From: Styela clava
Lineage: Eukaryota > Chordata > Ascidiacea > Stolidobranchia > Styelidae
Assembly: GCF_964204865.1 (NCBI RefSeq)
Contig: NC_135253.1
Location: 21,550,001-21,614,000, forward strand
Direction of reading: 5' to 3'
Length of the DNA: 64,000 nucleotides
Shown here in pieces: positions 22,050-32,036 of the stretch. The notes below the pieces were generated by a model, which saw only the letters and a list, made by a program, of their open reading frames with translations, had not been told where the DNA came from and did not search any database. The position numbers were made by a program, and so were the translations under genes. How positions within the stretch are numbered: position 1 is the stretch's first letter; every line of letters starts with the position of its first letter.

Positions 22050-24868
22050 TTAAAGTTTGGCTTGATCAACCAATAATTTTGACATCCCTCTCATTACACT
22101 AGTTGGCATCTCTTTCAATCTTTTATCTTCTTTTTTAACAAATACATGGACTAAGTTGGCCAACATACATGGTTCTCTGTGATAATACTTCACAATGTTA
22201 TCAAAAATTAAAGAGTTTTTATCGACAACAATCCCATGGAACCCGATACCAAGATCAAAAAATGGATCTTTATGTCCATCTGGAAGTGCCTGAGTGTAGT
22301 CAAGTTTGGGGCTGTATAATGCACATCTATATGAGACGCTCGATTTGCCAATTTTGTCCACTTTGAATGCCCCAAGAAGGATTTCTGGGTATTGTATCTC
22401 AGATCTGAAATTGGAAAAGTTTGTATTATTTTTTTGACAAACCTTGAACCTAGAAAAGATTATAGAAGCAACGAATAATTAGAGATGTTCAAAAAGACTT
22501 TGTCGCCCACTTGTTTAGAATTTTGGCGCTCCGGAAGTATGCGCACCAAGATGGCGCACAACCTGAACCATAACCTGGTACAATTACTATGTTCAGGTTG
22601 TGCGTCATCTTGGTGAACCTACTTCTGAAGCTTCAAAATTTTTGTATAAAATTTTATTCATAATCATTTTTTCTGTATCACAAAATTTAAAATATTCAAA
22701 ACTAAAAAAAAACATTAATTTATCAAGGTAAATCACATTTTTTATCAAACAAACACATAGAACTCTCACTGACTTGAATTCAAAACTTGAGTGCACCATC
22801 AATCTTTTGTACTTTGTGTTGTCAAATCCACAATACCTGATGAAAAATTTACAACAATATAACAATGGATATATCATCTTATGCACAACCATATATATTG
22901 TGTAAGATGTTCCTGGCGTATCATTGGTGATAAGTTTCATTACTGAACAACAATATAACACTGGATATTGTGACAGAATTTTATTTTCATCTTATGCACA
23001 ACCATATATTGTTTATTAAGTGGCTAATGACATTTCATTCAAAGCGAAGTGTGCATGCTAAGACCTTCAGAACTATATCTTTGCATCAGACAGTCCGTTT
23101 GCTGTGTAAGAAATATATCGCGAATGAAGTCAAAACTAAAACCATATTTGAGTACTGGTCAGAAAATTCAACTGAAACAGTAACGAGAATATCAGCCGGA
23201 GACCGAAGACTTATCGATCAAAACTACGGTTTCGATTCATGACTCTATAGTGACACCACGTGTCCCATCACTAATTAATTAATAACTCGCTAATTGTACG
23301 ACATAATTCATCCAAAATCTATAGGCTTCTGGTCCGAGATATGATGAATGCACATGCAAAATTTGGAGCAGATTTAACCTCGCCTTCTTGAGATATCGCG
23401 TTCATCTAACAGACAAACAAACAGACATACAGACAGACAAATACCTATCAACATACTTACCGATCTTAAGATCGATAAGTAATAATCAAAAACAAAACTC
23501 ACCATAGCAAATAATTATTAATGAGAGTGTCCATGTAGAAAGAGTAGACTGAGTTGTTGACATGATTATAAAAGTCATTGTCATGTAATCTTGTCTGTAT
23601 GGGAAGAAAATATCTGAAAAAAGCAGATTTAAATGAAGAGAATTGGAGACACTAAAACAATGGTTCTCAAACGGTAGGGCGTGCCCCACGGGCATGGACA
23701 AGTATTCAGAGGACATGAAGCTGATTAAAAATATTTGTTAGATTTGATCTATTTTGCATATTTACATTTCTTTATTGTTTACATTTCTTTATTATGTACA
23801 CTTTAAACATGTTTTTTTGAGTAAAACATACTATCTGTTATTTGTAGCTTATTGTTTGCTACCTATTTTGAGGTGGGGCGTGGGACTTAACTTGGAGTGG
23901 CCTGCTTTTTTCCAAATTGAAGACATGACCAACCACTAAAAAGTCTGGCCCGTGAATAATTTACCACTCAGGAACTATGTTATTTTTTTTGAAAATATAT
24001 TTTAGACCTAGCTCACACAAAGTTAATGAAATTCAAGTACATATAGCATGAGTTCAATGTAAAACTGTCCCTCAAGATCTGTATTTTCATCTAACATATA
24101 CTTGTGTCTTGGCATGCTGGAATGCTTTATTTGATTATTTCAAAATGTTCATATCTAGCTACACGAAAACAAATGTTTATATTCGGCATTATGTACTAAG
24201 TTAGATGCTCCAGAAGTGTACCACTTTACAATATGGAGGTAATAATTTCATTCGCCTACTTTACATCAAGTTGTGTAAAGGGACGGAAACCTATGGGCAA
24301 GGGGGATATTCATATGGCTAAAGCAGACAGTCCCCAAACTCGTAATAGAACTAAAATAAGGAAAATTTGAATAAAATTATGCCCTAAACCTAACCTGGTA
24401 CACACACTACGGCAGTACCCTTAGTTACATATACTGGAGGAATGCATGTAATGGCTCATTGGAAATGCAGCACTCTCAGTTACTGTGTAGAAAAAAATTT
24501 GCAATTCAAGTTACCTTGATCACCATTGTGCATAAAAATCTCTAAAATAGCTACTCCCGTAGTATGTGTACCAGGTTAGGCCATAATTTTATTCCGATTT
24601 TCCTTATTTTAGTTCTGTTACGAGTACCCATAGTAATCAGTCCCTACACACAACTTGATTTAATAAGGCGAACAAAATTAGTTACATCCTCCATATTGGT
24701 ACACATACTTCTGGAGCACCCTAAAATGTGGCCAGGATAAATATATATAAAAGGTACGTCTTGCCTGTATTCTGATATGCCAGTTGACATTCCTCTTGCC
24801 GTTCTGGTTGTCATTAGATGAAGACAATGTCCATTATTAATCAATCGACCGACTATTAACCTTAGCAT
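22050..24868 (-). CDS. hot-dog fold acyl-CoA thioesterase (4HBT/FadM-like), paralogue B
   Basis: Tandem paralogue of the gene at 16214-19147. Exons (minus): 24765-24868, 23503-23613, 22774-22836, 22050-22404; 210 residues and phase-2 introns at the same places. The exon-1 donor reads CAG|GCAAGA, a GC-AG intron; the nearest GT would break phase with exon 2. Exon 1 encodes an Arg-rich leader (start MLRLIVGRLINN) compatible with mitochondrial import. An in-frame ATG 51 bases upstream (24919) would add 17 residues, and I prefer the internal one because the leader is better formed. Exon 2 contains TRLHDNDFYNHVNNSVYSFY, exon 3 LMVHSSFEFK, exon 4 YPEILLGAFKVDKIGKSSV and a C-terminal HVFV...MP segment. 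The substrate is not predictable. Confidence 0.88.
22525..22633. mobile_element. hairpin MITE (family M1)
   Basis: GCGCTCCGGAAGTATGCGCA on the left and inverse at the right. Flanks AGAATTTT and AAAATTTT match at 7 of 8. Lies in intron 3 of thioesterase B. Confidence 0.82.
23155..23488 (-). repeat. 'GATCGGTAAGTATG' repeat family copy
   Basis: Minus-strand copy with GTCCCATCACTAATTAATTA, GGCTTCTGGTCCGAGATATG, a short ACAGACAAACAGACATACAG run, and CATACTTACCGATCTTAAGA at its end. In intron 2 of thioesterase B. Confidence 0.82.
24209..24418. mobile_element. MITE (family M3)
   Basis: GCTCCAGAAGTGTACCACTT with ATATGGAGGTAAT on the left, CACACTACGGCAGTACC on the right, and TTACATCAAGTTGTGTAAAG internally. 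Confidence 0.75.
24552..24720. mobile_element. MITE (family M3), opposite orientation
   Basis: Starts ACTCCCGTAGTATGTGTACC and ends ACACATACTTCTGGAGCACC. Inverted relative to the copy at 24209, so the pair could form a hairpin around 24430-24550 in intron 1 of thioesterase B. Confidence 0.75.
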
Positions 24869-25782
24869 TTTATCTGTAAGACAGCAGTAAATAAGACAAG
24901 TGAATTTAGAATAATTCAAACTACTCTGTTATAAAAAATCGTTGAAATAAAATTGGTCGGAATATTATCACTGCAACAAGGGGTTGGCAATTCTGCTTTC
25001 GTTTCTTATTGATTTATGCGTCAGAAGAAGATCAAATCATGGAATGACAGAATCCACAACACTCAATTTTTTCTGATATAATGGGTATAAGTCTTGTTTT
25101 AAATAATTATTATGACATCTATTCTGCCCTTGGAAGCAATTATGCTGTGGTATTGGTACATTCTTTTTGGTTTTTCACTCATGAGTATGCCTTACACTCC
25201 AAATAAGGCTCTGCAAAAGTAGCCACTGCTGGGAAAAGGAGCTGCTATAGTTTGGAAGAACTAGAATCTCTCAGTCCAGCATTGCCTATCTGATTTATTA
25301 CACCCTGTGTGAAGCAGTGGGCATGGGATTCGAAACTGAAATATTAACCTGTAACGGCATCATCGCCAAGTCTTGACATTTTACCCACTAGGCAATTGTG
25401 TAATGATTCTGTTTTAACAAAAATAATTTCATCAGTTGTAAAACGGTCCAACACCAGTTCTTTGTATTTAGAGAAAATTTATCATACTACCTTAATCTAT
25501 CCTCTGTTCTATTTGCTGTTGTGCAACATCGCAGGATCATAGCCAGAGGGCAACAGAAAATATCTTGTCTAGACAATTAAGCTTTGATCTTGTGCCATGC
25601 TTGATATCCTATTAGTATGGAGCAGGTATGGCAAACCAATGACATACGAATCAAAAGTGGGCCGCCATTTTTCTTCGGTGACCCGATACAAGCACTGCTT
25701 GAGTTATGATTAATACTACACAAACCGATTTAGGTTATAAGACTTTTGCAAAGAAACAACAAGAGCTTCCCATTGACCCTAG

Positions 25783-25892
25783 GGTGCTCCTGAAGTATGC
25801 GCACCAAGATGTCGCATAACCTGAACCCTAAGCTGGTACACAACCTGAGTTCAGGTTGTGCGCCATCTTGGTGTGCATACTACAGGAGGTCC
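25783..25892. mobile_element. hairpin MITE (family M1)
   Basis: GTGCTCCTGAAGTATGCGCA and inverse. Flanks GACCCTAG (25775-25782) and GATCCTAG (25893-25900) differ at one of 8 positions. Confidence 0.87.
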
Positions 25893-26436
25893 GATCCTAG
25901 AGACCAAAAAATCAAATCTGTGACCTTTTTCAGTGATAAAAATATAATGTGACTCAATTGGTGAAAAGGATTCGCCATCCCTGAATTCAATCATACTAAT
26001 GTTGACAGATTCAACATTCATTCAGATATTCCATCACTGACAGTTGTGGCAGTCTGGAACGGTTCTTAACCCCTATTCTTTGTGGTCCATTTTCAGCCCA
26101 AAAAAGGAAATTGATGACGTTACCTTGAGACCTACTGCATGCCGGCCCATTGAAAACTCCAGGCCTATTTAAAAATCCGGATAAAAGGGATTTGGACTCA
26201 ACGCCACATTAATTTCAGTATTCAGTAGTCAATAACCTTTGTTTTCTAGTTTCCAAGCTGAATAACATTTTTATCTAAGTAACTATTATAAAACTAGGAT
26301 ATTTGAATTCTAAAATAAAAGAACAACAATATTAGACATGATATAAATTTATTGGAACAGGCAAATTAATATTGAAACATGCACATCTGGTAACAGGCAA
26401 TAAGTGTACTTTAAGCAAGGTTTCGAATGTCTATAT

Positions 26437-26823
26437 CAGTGGTTCCCAAAGTCGATTAACCGAAGGCCAAAATTAGAAGCAGGATATTCTCGGGCCAGGA
26501 GCGCCCACAAGGGGCCGATCCTGGTACATACAAGTAAGATACTAGTAAAATTGAAATGGACCTCTTGAAGTATGCGCACCAAGATGGCGCACAACCTGAA
26601 CTCAGGTTGTGTACCGGGTTAGGGTTCAGGTTATGCGACATTTTGGTGCGCATACTTCAGGAGTACCATTGAAATGTTACTAATACACACGTGCTTGAAT
26701 TGTAATAATCGGGTAACAATTGGCGATATCTGGAGACTGGAGCACACAAAGAAATAAACATAAAGTTCGGTGGGCCATATTAAATCACTATGCCATAATT
26801 GGCCCGTTATTTGGGAACCACTG
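26437..26823. mobile_element. hAT-type element hosting a nested MITE
   Basis: Termini CAGTGGTTCCCAAAGTCG and CGTTATTTGGGAACCACTG. Flanks GTCTATAT and GTCTATAC form an 8-bp duplication with one mismatch. An M1 MITE is inserted at 26558-26665. Confidence 0.87.
26558..26665. mobile_element. hairpin MITE (family M1), nested
   Basis: CTCTTGAAGTATGCGCACCA and inverse, with exact 8-bp duplication ATTGAAAT at 26550-26557 and 26666-26673. Younger than the hAT element that contains it. Confidence 0.9.
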
Positions 26824-27189
26824 GTCTATACCGACGAACTTCATCATAGCAATGAATGAAAATAAAGGTAACAAATACAAAAAAGCAGATTTTCATGAGT
26901 ACCATAGCAAATAATAATTTAAACTTTAAAGCTTTTAATTTCCTTGCAACTTAATTAATGTTTTTAGAATTGCCCTTGTTTTGGCAGTTGAGTGATAATG
27001 ATGTATAGAGAGAGGGGAATGGTGACCGAATTTAAACATAAAATCTTACTCAATTTCACAAAAACATTTATAGTTTTAATTAGCCAGAGATATGCTAGTT
27101 TATTTTTGAATTATTAAAAATATATTGGGGTCCATAAAAGATCATATGTTAGCATAACACCCCAGCATAAGAGTTTTCGCTATTATTTG

Positions 27190-27530
27190 ATAAAGTTCTC
27201 TTCTATTGTCAAAACTTTGGTTGGAACTTCAGCTGCATCATATTCACGAGTACTCAATATCAATGTATGTTTCCCCAAGCGACGTCTTCCTTGTTTATTG
27301 CCGTAACAATGACCAATCAGCAAAAAGTCAATAATGACGTAACAATTGAAATTTTTTGCAGCAGTTGATTTAAAGAGGTTTTCGAGCAAGGTTGTAAACA
27401 TTGCCTCGTTTGTATCAGTTTGTAAGTGTTAATAACTCTTCAAAACACTCGCAAAATAGGCGTCCAAAACTCGTAATAGTAAAGTAGAGGGAAAATTTTT
27501 CTGGTGTCACGGGTCGAGGAAACATCCATC
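27190..27530 (-). repeat. interspersed repeat shared with 44330-44820
   Basis: CAATGACCAATCAGCAAAAA with AATGACGTAACAATTG, and further GGTTGTAAACATTGCC, CACTCGCAAAATAGGCG and ATTTTTCTGGTGTCACGGGT, resembles the reverse complement of the segment flanking the Foldback-like element on its right. A small part recurs at 35118-35170. Class unknown. Confidence 0.65.
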
Positions 27531-27583
27531 ACATTACATCAAACACTAGTACATCCATGCAAATATAAAGCATAAAACAATCG

Positions 27584-29642
27584 TTAAATCTTTCCCAAGT
27601 TGACAAACACTCTGTGACAAAGCCAGTTGATTTCGGGCTCTGCAGAAGAATCAATTGCTTGTTGAAGCAGAAAAGCAACATTGCTATGATGATCGTACTT
27701 CATCGAGAAAGAAATCCAAACATCATCACCTGCAACGAATAATAATTGTATATTATTTGACATGAATAAGTGTTTATTTCCGACGAAATATCATTGACGC
27801 GTCGTGGTGGTGTGGCCCATAGTGCTAAGTGTAGGGCTCGCCACTGCACCTTTGATTACTCTGCGTGGGTTCACATACCATGCAGGGATAGTTATGTGCG
27901 AGAGGATTGCTGGACTCTTCACCACCATAGGGTGGTTCACGTAACTGCTGGTCAGTTACTGCTTTCAAAAACAAATAACTAACTAATCCCATATCCGACA
28001 TGGAATGGTGACCAGACGAGAAGCCATGGTTATCCGTATGTTTGATGTGTCTTATCGACTTTCCCCTCCCCCGGGATAAATATGTAAATCCTATCCATTA
28101 ACAAAAGATTTTACAAGCATGAACATACATTGTCAAATTACCACCTTGTTTGTGCTTGTGACCATACAGTTCTAAGAAAACGATCTTTGTATCTTATTAC
28201 CTTAAATACAATTCTATATTATATTTCCCAATCCTTATTTATGAAAAAGTATAAAAAAAAGGAAGTTCTTTTATACAATGCTTATTTCACACCATTCACT
28301 CCGAACAAATCCCTTTACAATCAGCACTGATATGTATCGACGTACTATTTTTAAAACAGTTTAGCCTCGCCTACCCATCAAAGAATCAAAGATAATTCCT
28401 ACCTTCTTTCAAATCTGGATCAGGTGTGCACCAAATATAAAATCCCAATTTGTTTGCTTGTCTGAAAGCTATGACATCGGGATCATCTTTAGATTTGTTT
28501 GGGTCTTCGACAGCATCGAATTCCGCTTCTTGAAATGGTGCAACTACTAATTCTTGTTGTGGCAAATCACATTTTGAGTTTCCAATTGGATAATTCAAAT
28601 TTTCAGCAACCAATGGCGTCAATGTAACATGAGACGCGTTGTCAGTACGATTGATAACAACAAAAGTTACTCGAACTCTCTCTCCTGGCTTCAACTCTGG
28701 CTGAGAGTGAAATCGAATCTCAGGTATGTAGTGAATTGCAACGAGCTGCATTTTGAATTTAATTGACGAAGGATGATATTCAGGTTTAATTAAATTATGC
28801 TCGCATTGTTTGCAACGTAACGAACGCTTTATGAACATAGTAGATCGCTTGGGATAATAATCTTCAACTCTGATTGGTTGATGGTCAGGCTGACTTATCC
28901 GTTTTTCAATTGAAGAAACTTTTGTGAAATCAACTTGCTTGGAGTACGTATCTTCTGACAGGGGTTCGACATCTTGGATCGAAAATGTTGACGAAGGAAC
29001 GATTTTAACTTCTTTTAGTTCTTGTTGTTCTTTCATGCGTGACATGACGGCATTCATCGGGCTTGCTGGATGGGGTTTTCGGCCAGTTTTTGTGCTGCCG
29101 TAACGTTGCTGTAACTGCATAGTCAGAGTTTTATATCCACGTTTTTTAGCATTTTTGTTGTCTTGGGCTTCTTTTTGTGCAATATATTTATAATAATCCA
29201 TTACTTCATTGATTCTACCTAAATTTGGAGGCTCTTTTTCAATCCAACCCCCACTTGCTGATATTTTATCTTCAATTCCGACATCTCTGGATATCCAGCG
29301 ACAAAACGAACAAGTCTGGTAGTAAGATTTCTTAGACAACTGCTTAGAAGGGTCATCAGGGTCTGGAATCAGCAGTGTAGTAGCCCTTGTGGATAAAGTA
29401 TGCGGACAAGCAGGACATTGCCAACAATTAGTAGATTTATTCTTCTTCAAAACTGCTTCAGTGCTCGGTACACCATCCAGTGACTGAGAACAGAAATGGG
29501 AATCGACCTCGTGGTGCAGGTTATCAGCAGAACGAATATCGAGACAATATTTGCAGAAATATAAGTAACATAACGGTAGCTTCTCTCCAGTCTCTTCATT
29601 CCAAACATATTGAACTTTGTCTACCTGAAGTAAATCAACCAT
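27584..29642 (-). CDS. DCTN4: dynactin subunit 4 (p62)
   Basis: Pointed-end component of the dynactin complex, the dynein activator. Two exons: 28403-29642 (413 codons plus one base) and 27584-27729, GT-AG, giving 461 residues, essentially the vertebrate length of 460. The start MVDLLQVDKVQYVW matches the family N-terminus. The zinc-binding Cys region follows: CKYC (about 30-33), HEVDSHFC, then CWQCPAC around 72-78. One Cys pair is changed: the family CPSC after HYC reads CSQS here. Further landmarks are HTLSTRAT, CRWISRDVG, a lysine-rich linker, KRSLRCKQCEHNL with HPSSIKFKMQLVA, and a C-terminal beta domain ending RVFVNLGKI. SLX4 lies upstream on the same strand, about 2.4 kb away. Confidence 0.95.
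27794..28098 (+). repeat. tRNA-derived SINE copy in DCTN4 intron
   Basis: Head GTGGTGTGGCCCATAGTGCT, box B region diverged, body GGTGGTTCACGTAACTGCTG, and end CCCGGGATAAATATGTAAAT. Orientation is opposite to DCTN4. Confidence 0.82.
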
Positions 29643-29877
29643 TTTAACAATATTTAATTACAATTAACTAGCGACCTAAAACCTGTAAAAATATTGATAA
29701 GAGTAGAGTATTAGTGCAATTGTTAAAGTAAATGAAGTCAGGCAATATTACCGAAAACCTTCAACAGTCCAGATTGACAAAATAAAAATACTCCAAACAT
29801 GCATTTAAAAAGAGAGATTCTTTTTTGGCTACAATACATCACAAGCATTATGGACATGATGTTCTGGTGGTTTAAAG

Positions 29878-30202
29878 CAGGGGTGTGCAACCTTTATTTC
29901 AGGAGGGCCAGATCCAAGTATTTGGGTGAAGCCACGGGCCGCACTTTTATTTAAGATATAATTTATAGTAGTTTCAGGCACAAAAATTGTTTTTGCTAGT
30001 TTTGGTAATATGGCTGTGGCAATCGGGTACTGGTACAAGCTTTGCCACGCAAAGTGATTTTAATTGCTCGCACGTGCCAAAATAATCAAACTAAAAACTT
30101 GTTTCGCGGGCGCACCATTCAAAATTGGCACTTCTCCGCGGGCGGAACAATATTACCTTGCGGGCCGCATTTGGCGTACGGGCCACAGTTTGCACACCGC
30201 TG
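29878..30202. mobile_element. hAT-type element 1 of a double insertion
   Basis: CAGGGGTGTGCAACCTTTAT on the left, ACAGTTTGCACACCGCTG on the right, flanked by GTTTAAAG at 29870-29877 and 30203-30210. GGGCCGC motifs lie near both ends. Confidence 0.88.
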
Positions 30203-30210
30203 GTTTAAAG

Positions 30211-30507
30211 CATGGGTGTGCAACCTGCGGGCCAAATGCGCCCACAAGAAAAAGTTGTGCAGTCCGCAGAGAAGTGCCAATTTTGGATGATATATGGCCC
30301 ACAAAACGAGTTTTTAATTTGGTACGAGCGAGTAATTCCAATCCCTTTGCGCTGCAAAGTCTATACCTGAATCCAATTCATTATCCATGCCTTTGATGTA
30401 ACAATGCCCTAACAGCTAGCTTGTGCGAAGCGAACAACGCATGTCATATGATCAACAACTAAAATTTTTGTGCCTGCAACTACTGTATTGAAGGTTGCAC
30501 ACCCCTG
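30211..30507. mobile_element. hAT-type element 2 of a double insertion
   Basis: CATGGGTGTGCAACCTGCGG on the left, GAAGGTTGCACACCCCTG on the right. GTTTAAAG at 30203-30210 and 30508-30515. It shares its left target duplication with element 1. Confidence 0.88.
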
Positions 30508-30991
30508 GTTTAAAGTGTTGGACAAGGATAAGAAGTTCATAATATCTCATGACCACCCCCTCACCTAGGAGAAATGAATTGGCTTCTTAAAAATAGCATC
30601 TCCTTATATATCAGTGGCTCTTGTTTATGTGAAAGGCAAAAAAAGCATCTCATAAAGAAATTAATCAACGGCATTGGCAATGCACATACAACAAACTTCT
30701 AAAATAATTTATTACAAGCGCTTAGCAAACTAGGACCTGTAAAAATACTGATAATGTTTATTAAAGTACAAGTCCAATTTAAAAATATATAAAGTGGAAT
30801 GTTATCATCATAGAGACATAGACAGACCAAAGGGTCTGGACCAACAAAAGGAAATATGTTCTGAATCAGGCTCCAAACAAGCATTCATTTATAATAGTGC
30901 ATTTGTGTCCTATTGGGCGTTCAACACAACGATCTCAGCCTCGCAGGTTAGACATCTCTGGTTCAAAAAACATGACCACTACCTTATACAG

Positions 30992-31565
30992 CAGTGGTTC
31001 TCAAGGGGGCGTAGACAGTTTTTTGAGGGGTCATGAAGCTAATTAAAAATAAAAATATTTGTTAGATTTGATCTTTCTCACCTTATTTTGGATATTTAGT
31101 TATTTACATTTGAAAAGTTTTCATTTAGTTCATAATTTAAGTTCAATCCACATATTTTCAGCGTGTTTTTCCAATAAAACATACTTTACTTTACTATCTG
31201 TCATTTGTAGCTTATTGTTAGCTAGTTATTTTTGAAGGTGGGAGCAAGATTTGACAAATTCTAAAAACGAGAATATCGGTCGGAGGCCGAAGACTTTTCA
31301 ATCGAAAGTTAGGGGATTTACAAAAACAGAAACTGTGGTTTCGATTCACCCGCTCTTACTTCATAGTGACACTGTGTGTCCCATCATTAATTAATTAATA
31401 ACTCGCTAATTATACAACATAATTCATCCAAAATCAATAGGCTTCTGGTCCGGGATATGATGAATTCACATGCAAAATTTGGAGCAGATTCCGCCTGCAT
31501 GCACATGCTTAACGATCAAGATCGATAAGTAATGAGGCGCGACCTAAAAAGTTTGAGAACCACTG
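30992..31565. mobile_element. hAT-type element carrying a nested repeat
   Basis: CAGTGGTTCTCAAGGGGGCG and AAAGTTTGAGAACCACTG termini. Exact 8-bp duplication TTATACAG at 30984-30991 and 31566-31573. Contains a copy of the 'GATCGGTAAGTATG' family at about 31268-31536. Confidence 0.9.
31268..31536 (-). repeat. 'GATCGGTAAGTATG' repeat family copy, nested
   Basis: GAGAATATCGGTCGGAGGCC, GTCCCATCATTAATTAATTA and GGCTTCTGGTCCGGGATATG, ending ACGATCAAGATCGATAAGTA. Located inside the hAT element at 30992-31565. Confidence 0.82.
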
Positions 31566-32036
31566 TTATACAGTGTGTAATAAATCGAGCCAAACTTGAA
31601 AGATTCTGTCGCTTTAAAACTGTAATAACTCCTTATGTATCAGCAGCTCTAGTACAGAGCCATGTACTAATTATATTACATTTCATAAAAATTCTATATT
31701 AACGAGGATACGAGGCATAGCAGATATTGGAATCTGAGAGAAATACTTGTGGGCTAAAGGTGATCTATATAACCACTGATCGTTTACCGGCCAGGGGCCC
31801 AAAATTTTTTCCCACCTAGACTGGCAGTCATGTAAGTGTTACACAAAAAGTTACACTTGACCGCACAGGACAAGCGCAAAAAGAATGCCGTCAAATCGAG
31901 TGAGCGAGAAAACGTAAAGATTTGTTAACGTCCCCATATAATAAAAGTCTGTGGGCGTGGCAACCTAAAACAAAACTTACACAGACTCCGATCATATTGA
32001 ATTTCCTTTTTCCAGGATAAATATCAACATGCTAAA

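Larger units (their letters stand above)
24869..27583. other. intergenic region, no gene recognised
   Basis: Holds M1 MITEs (25783, 26558), a hAT element (26437-26823) and a shared repeat (27190-27530) next to the DCTN4 stop. The rest is AT-rich without convincing coding sequence. Confidence 0.55.
29643..32036. other. region between DCTN4 and SLX4
   Basis: Apart from three hAT-type elements and a nested repeat (listed separately) I see no gene. The DCTN4 promoter should lie just above 29642, but no core element is obvious. Confidence 0.55.

Noticed and set aside
22605-22961. 118-codon minus-strand frame as a separate gene
   Set aside because: It includes the 63-bp exon 3 of thioesterase B; the rest is intron read-through.
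24820-24919. Upstream ATG at 24919 as the start of thioesterase B
   Set aside because: It would add residues without counterpart in paralogue A and with no visible leader character; kept only as an alternative.
30042-30396. Several overlapping frames of 60-110 codons
   Set aside because: They fall in the ends of the two hAT elements and follow their inverted repeats.
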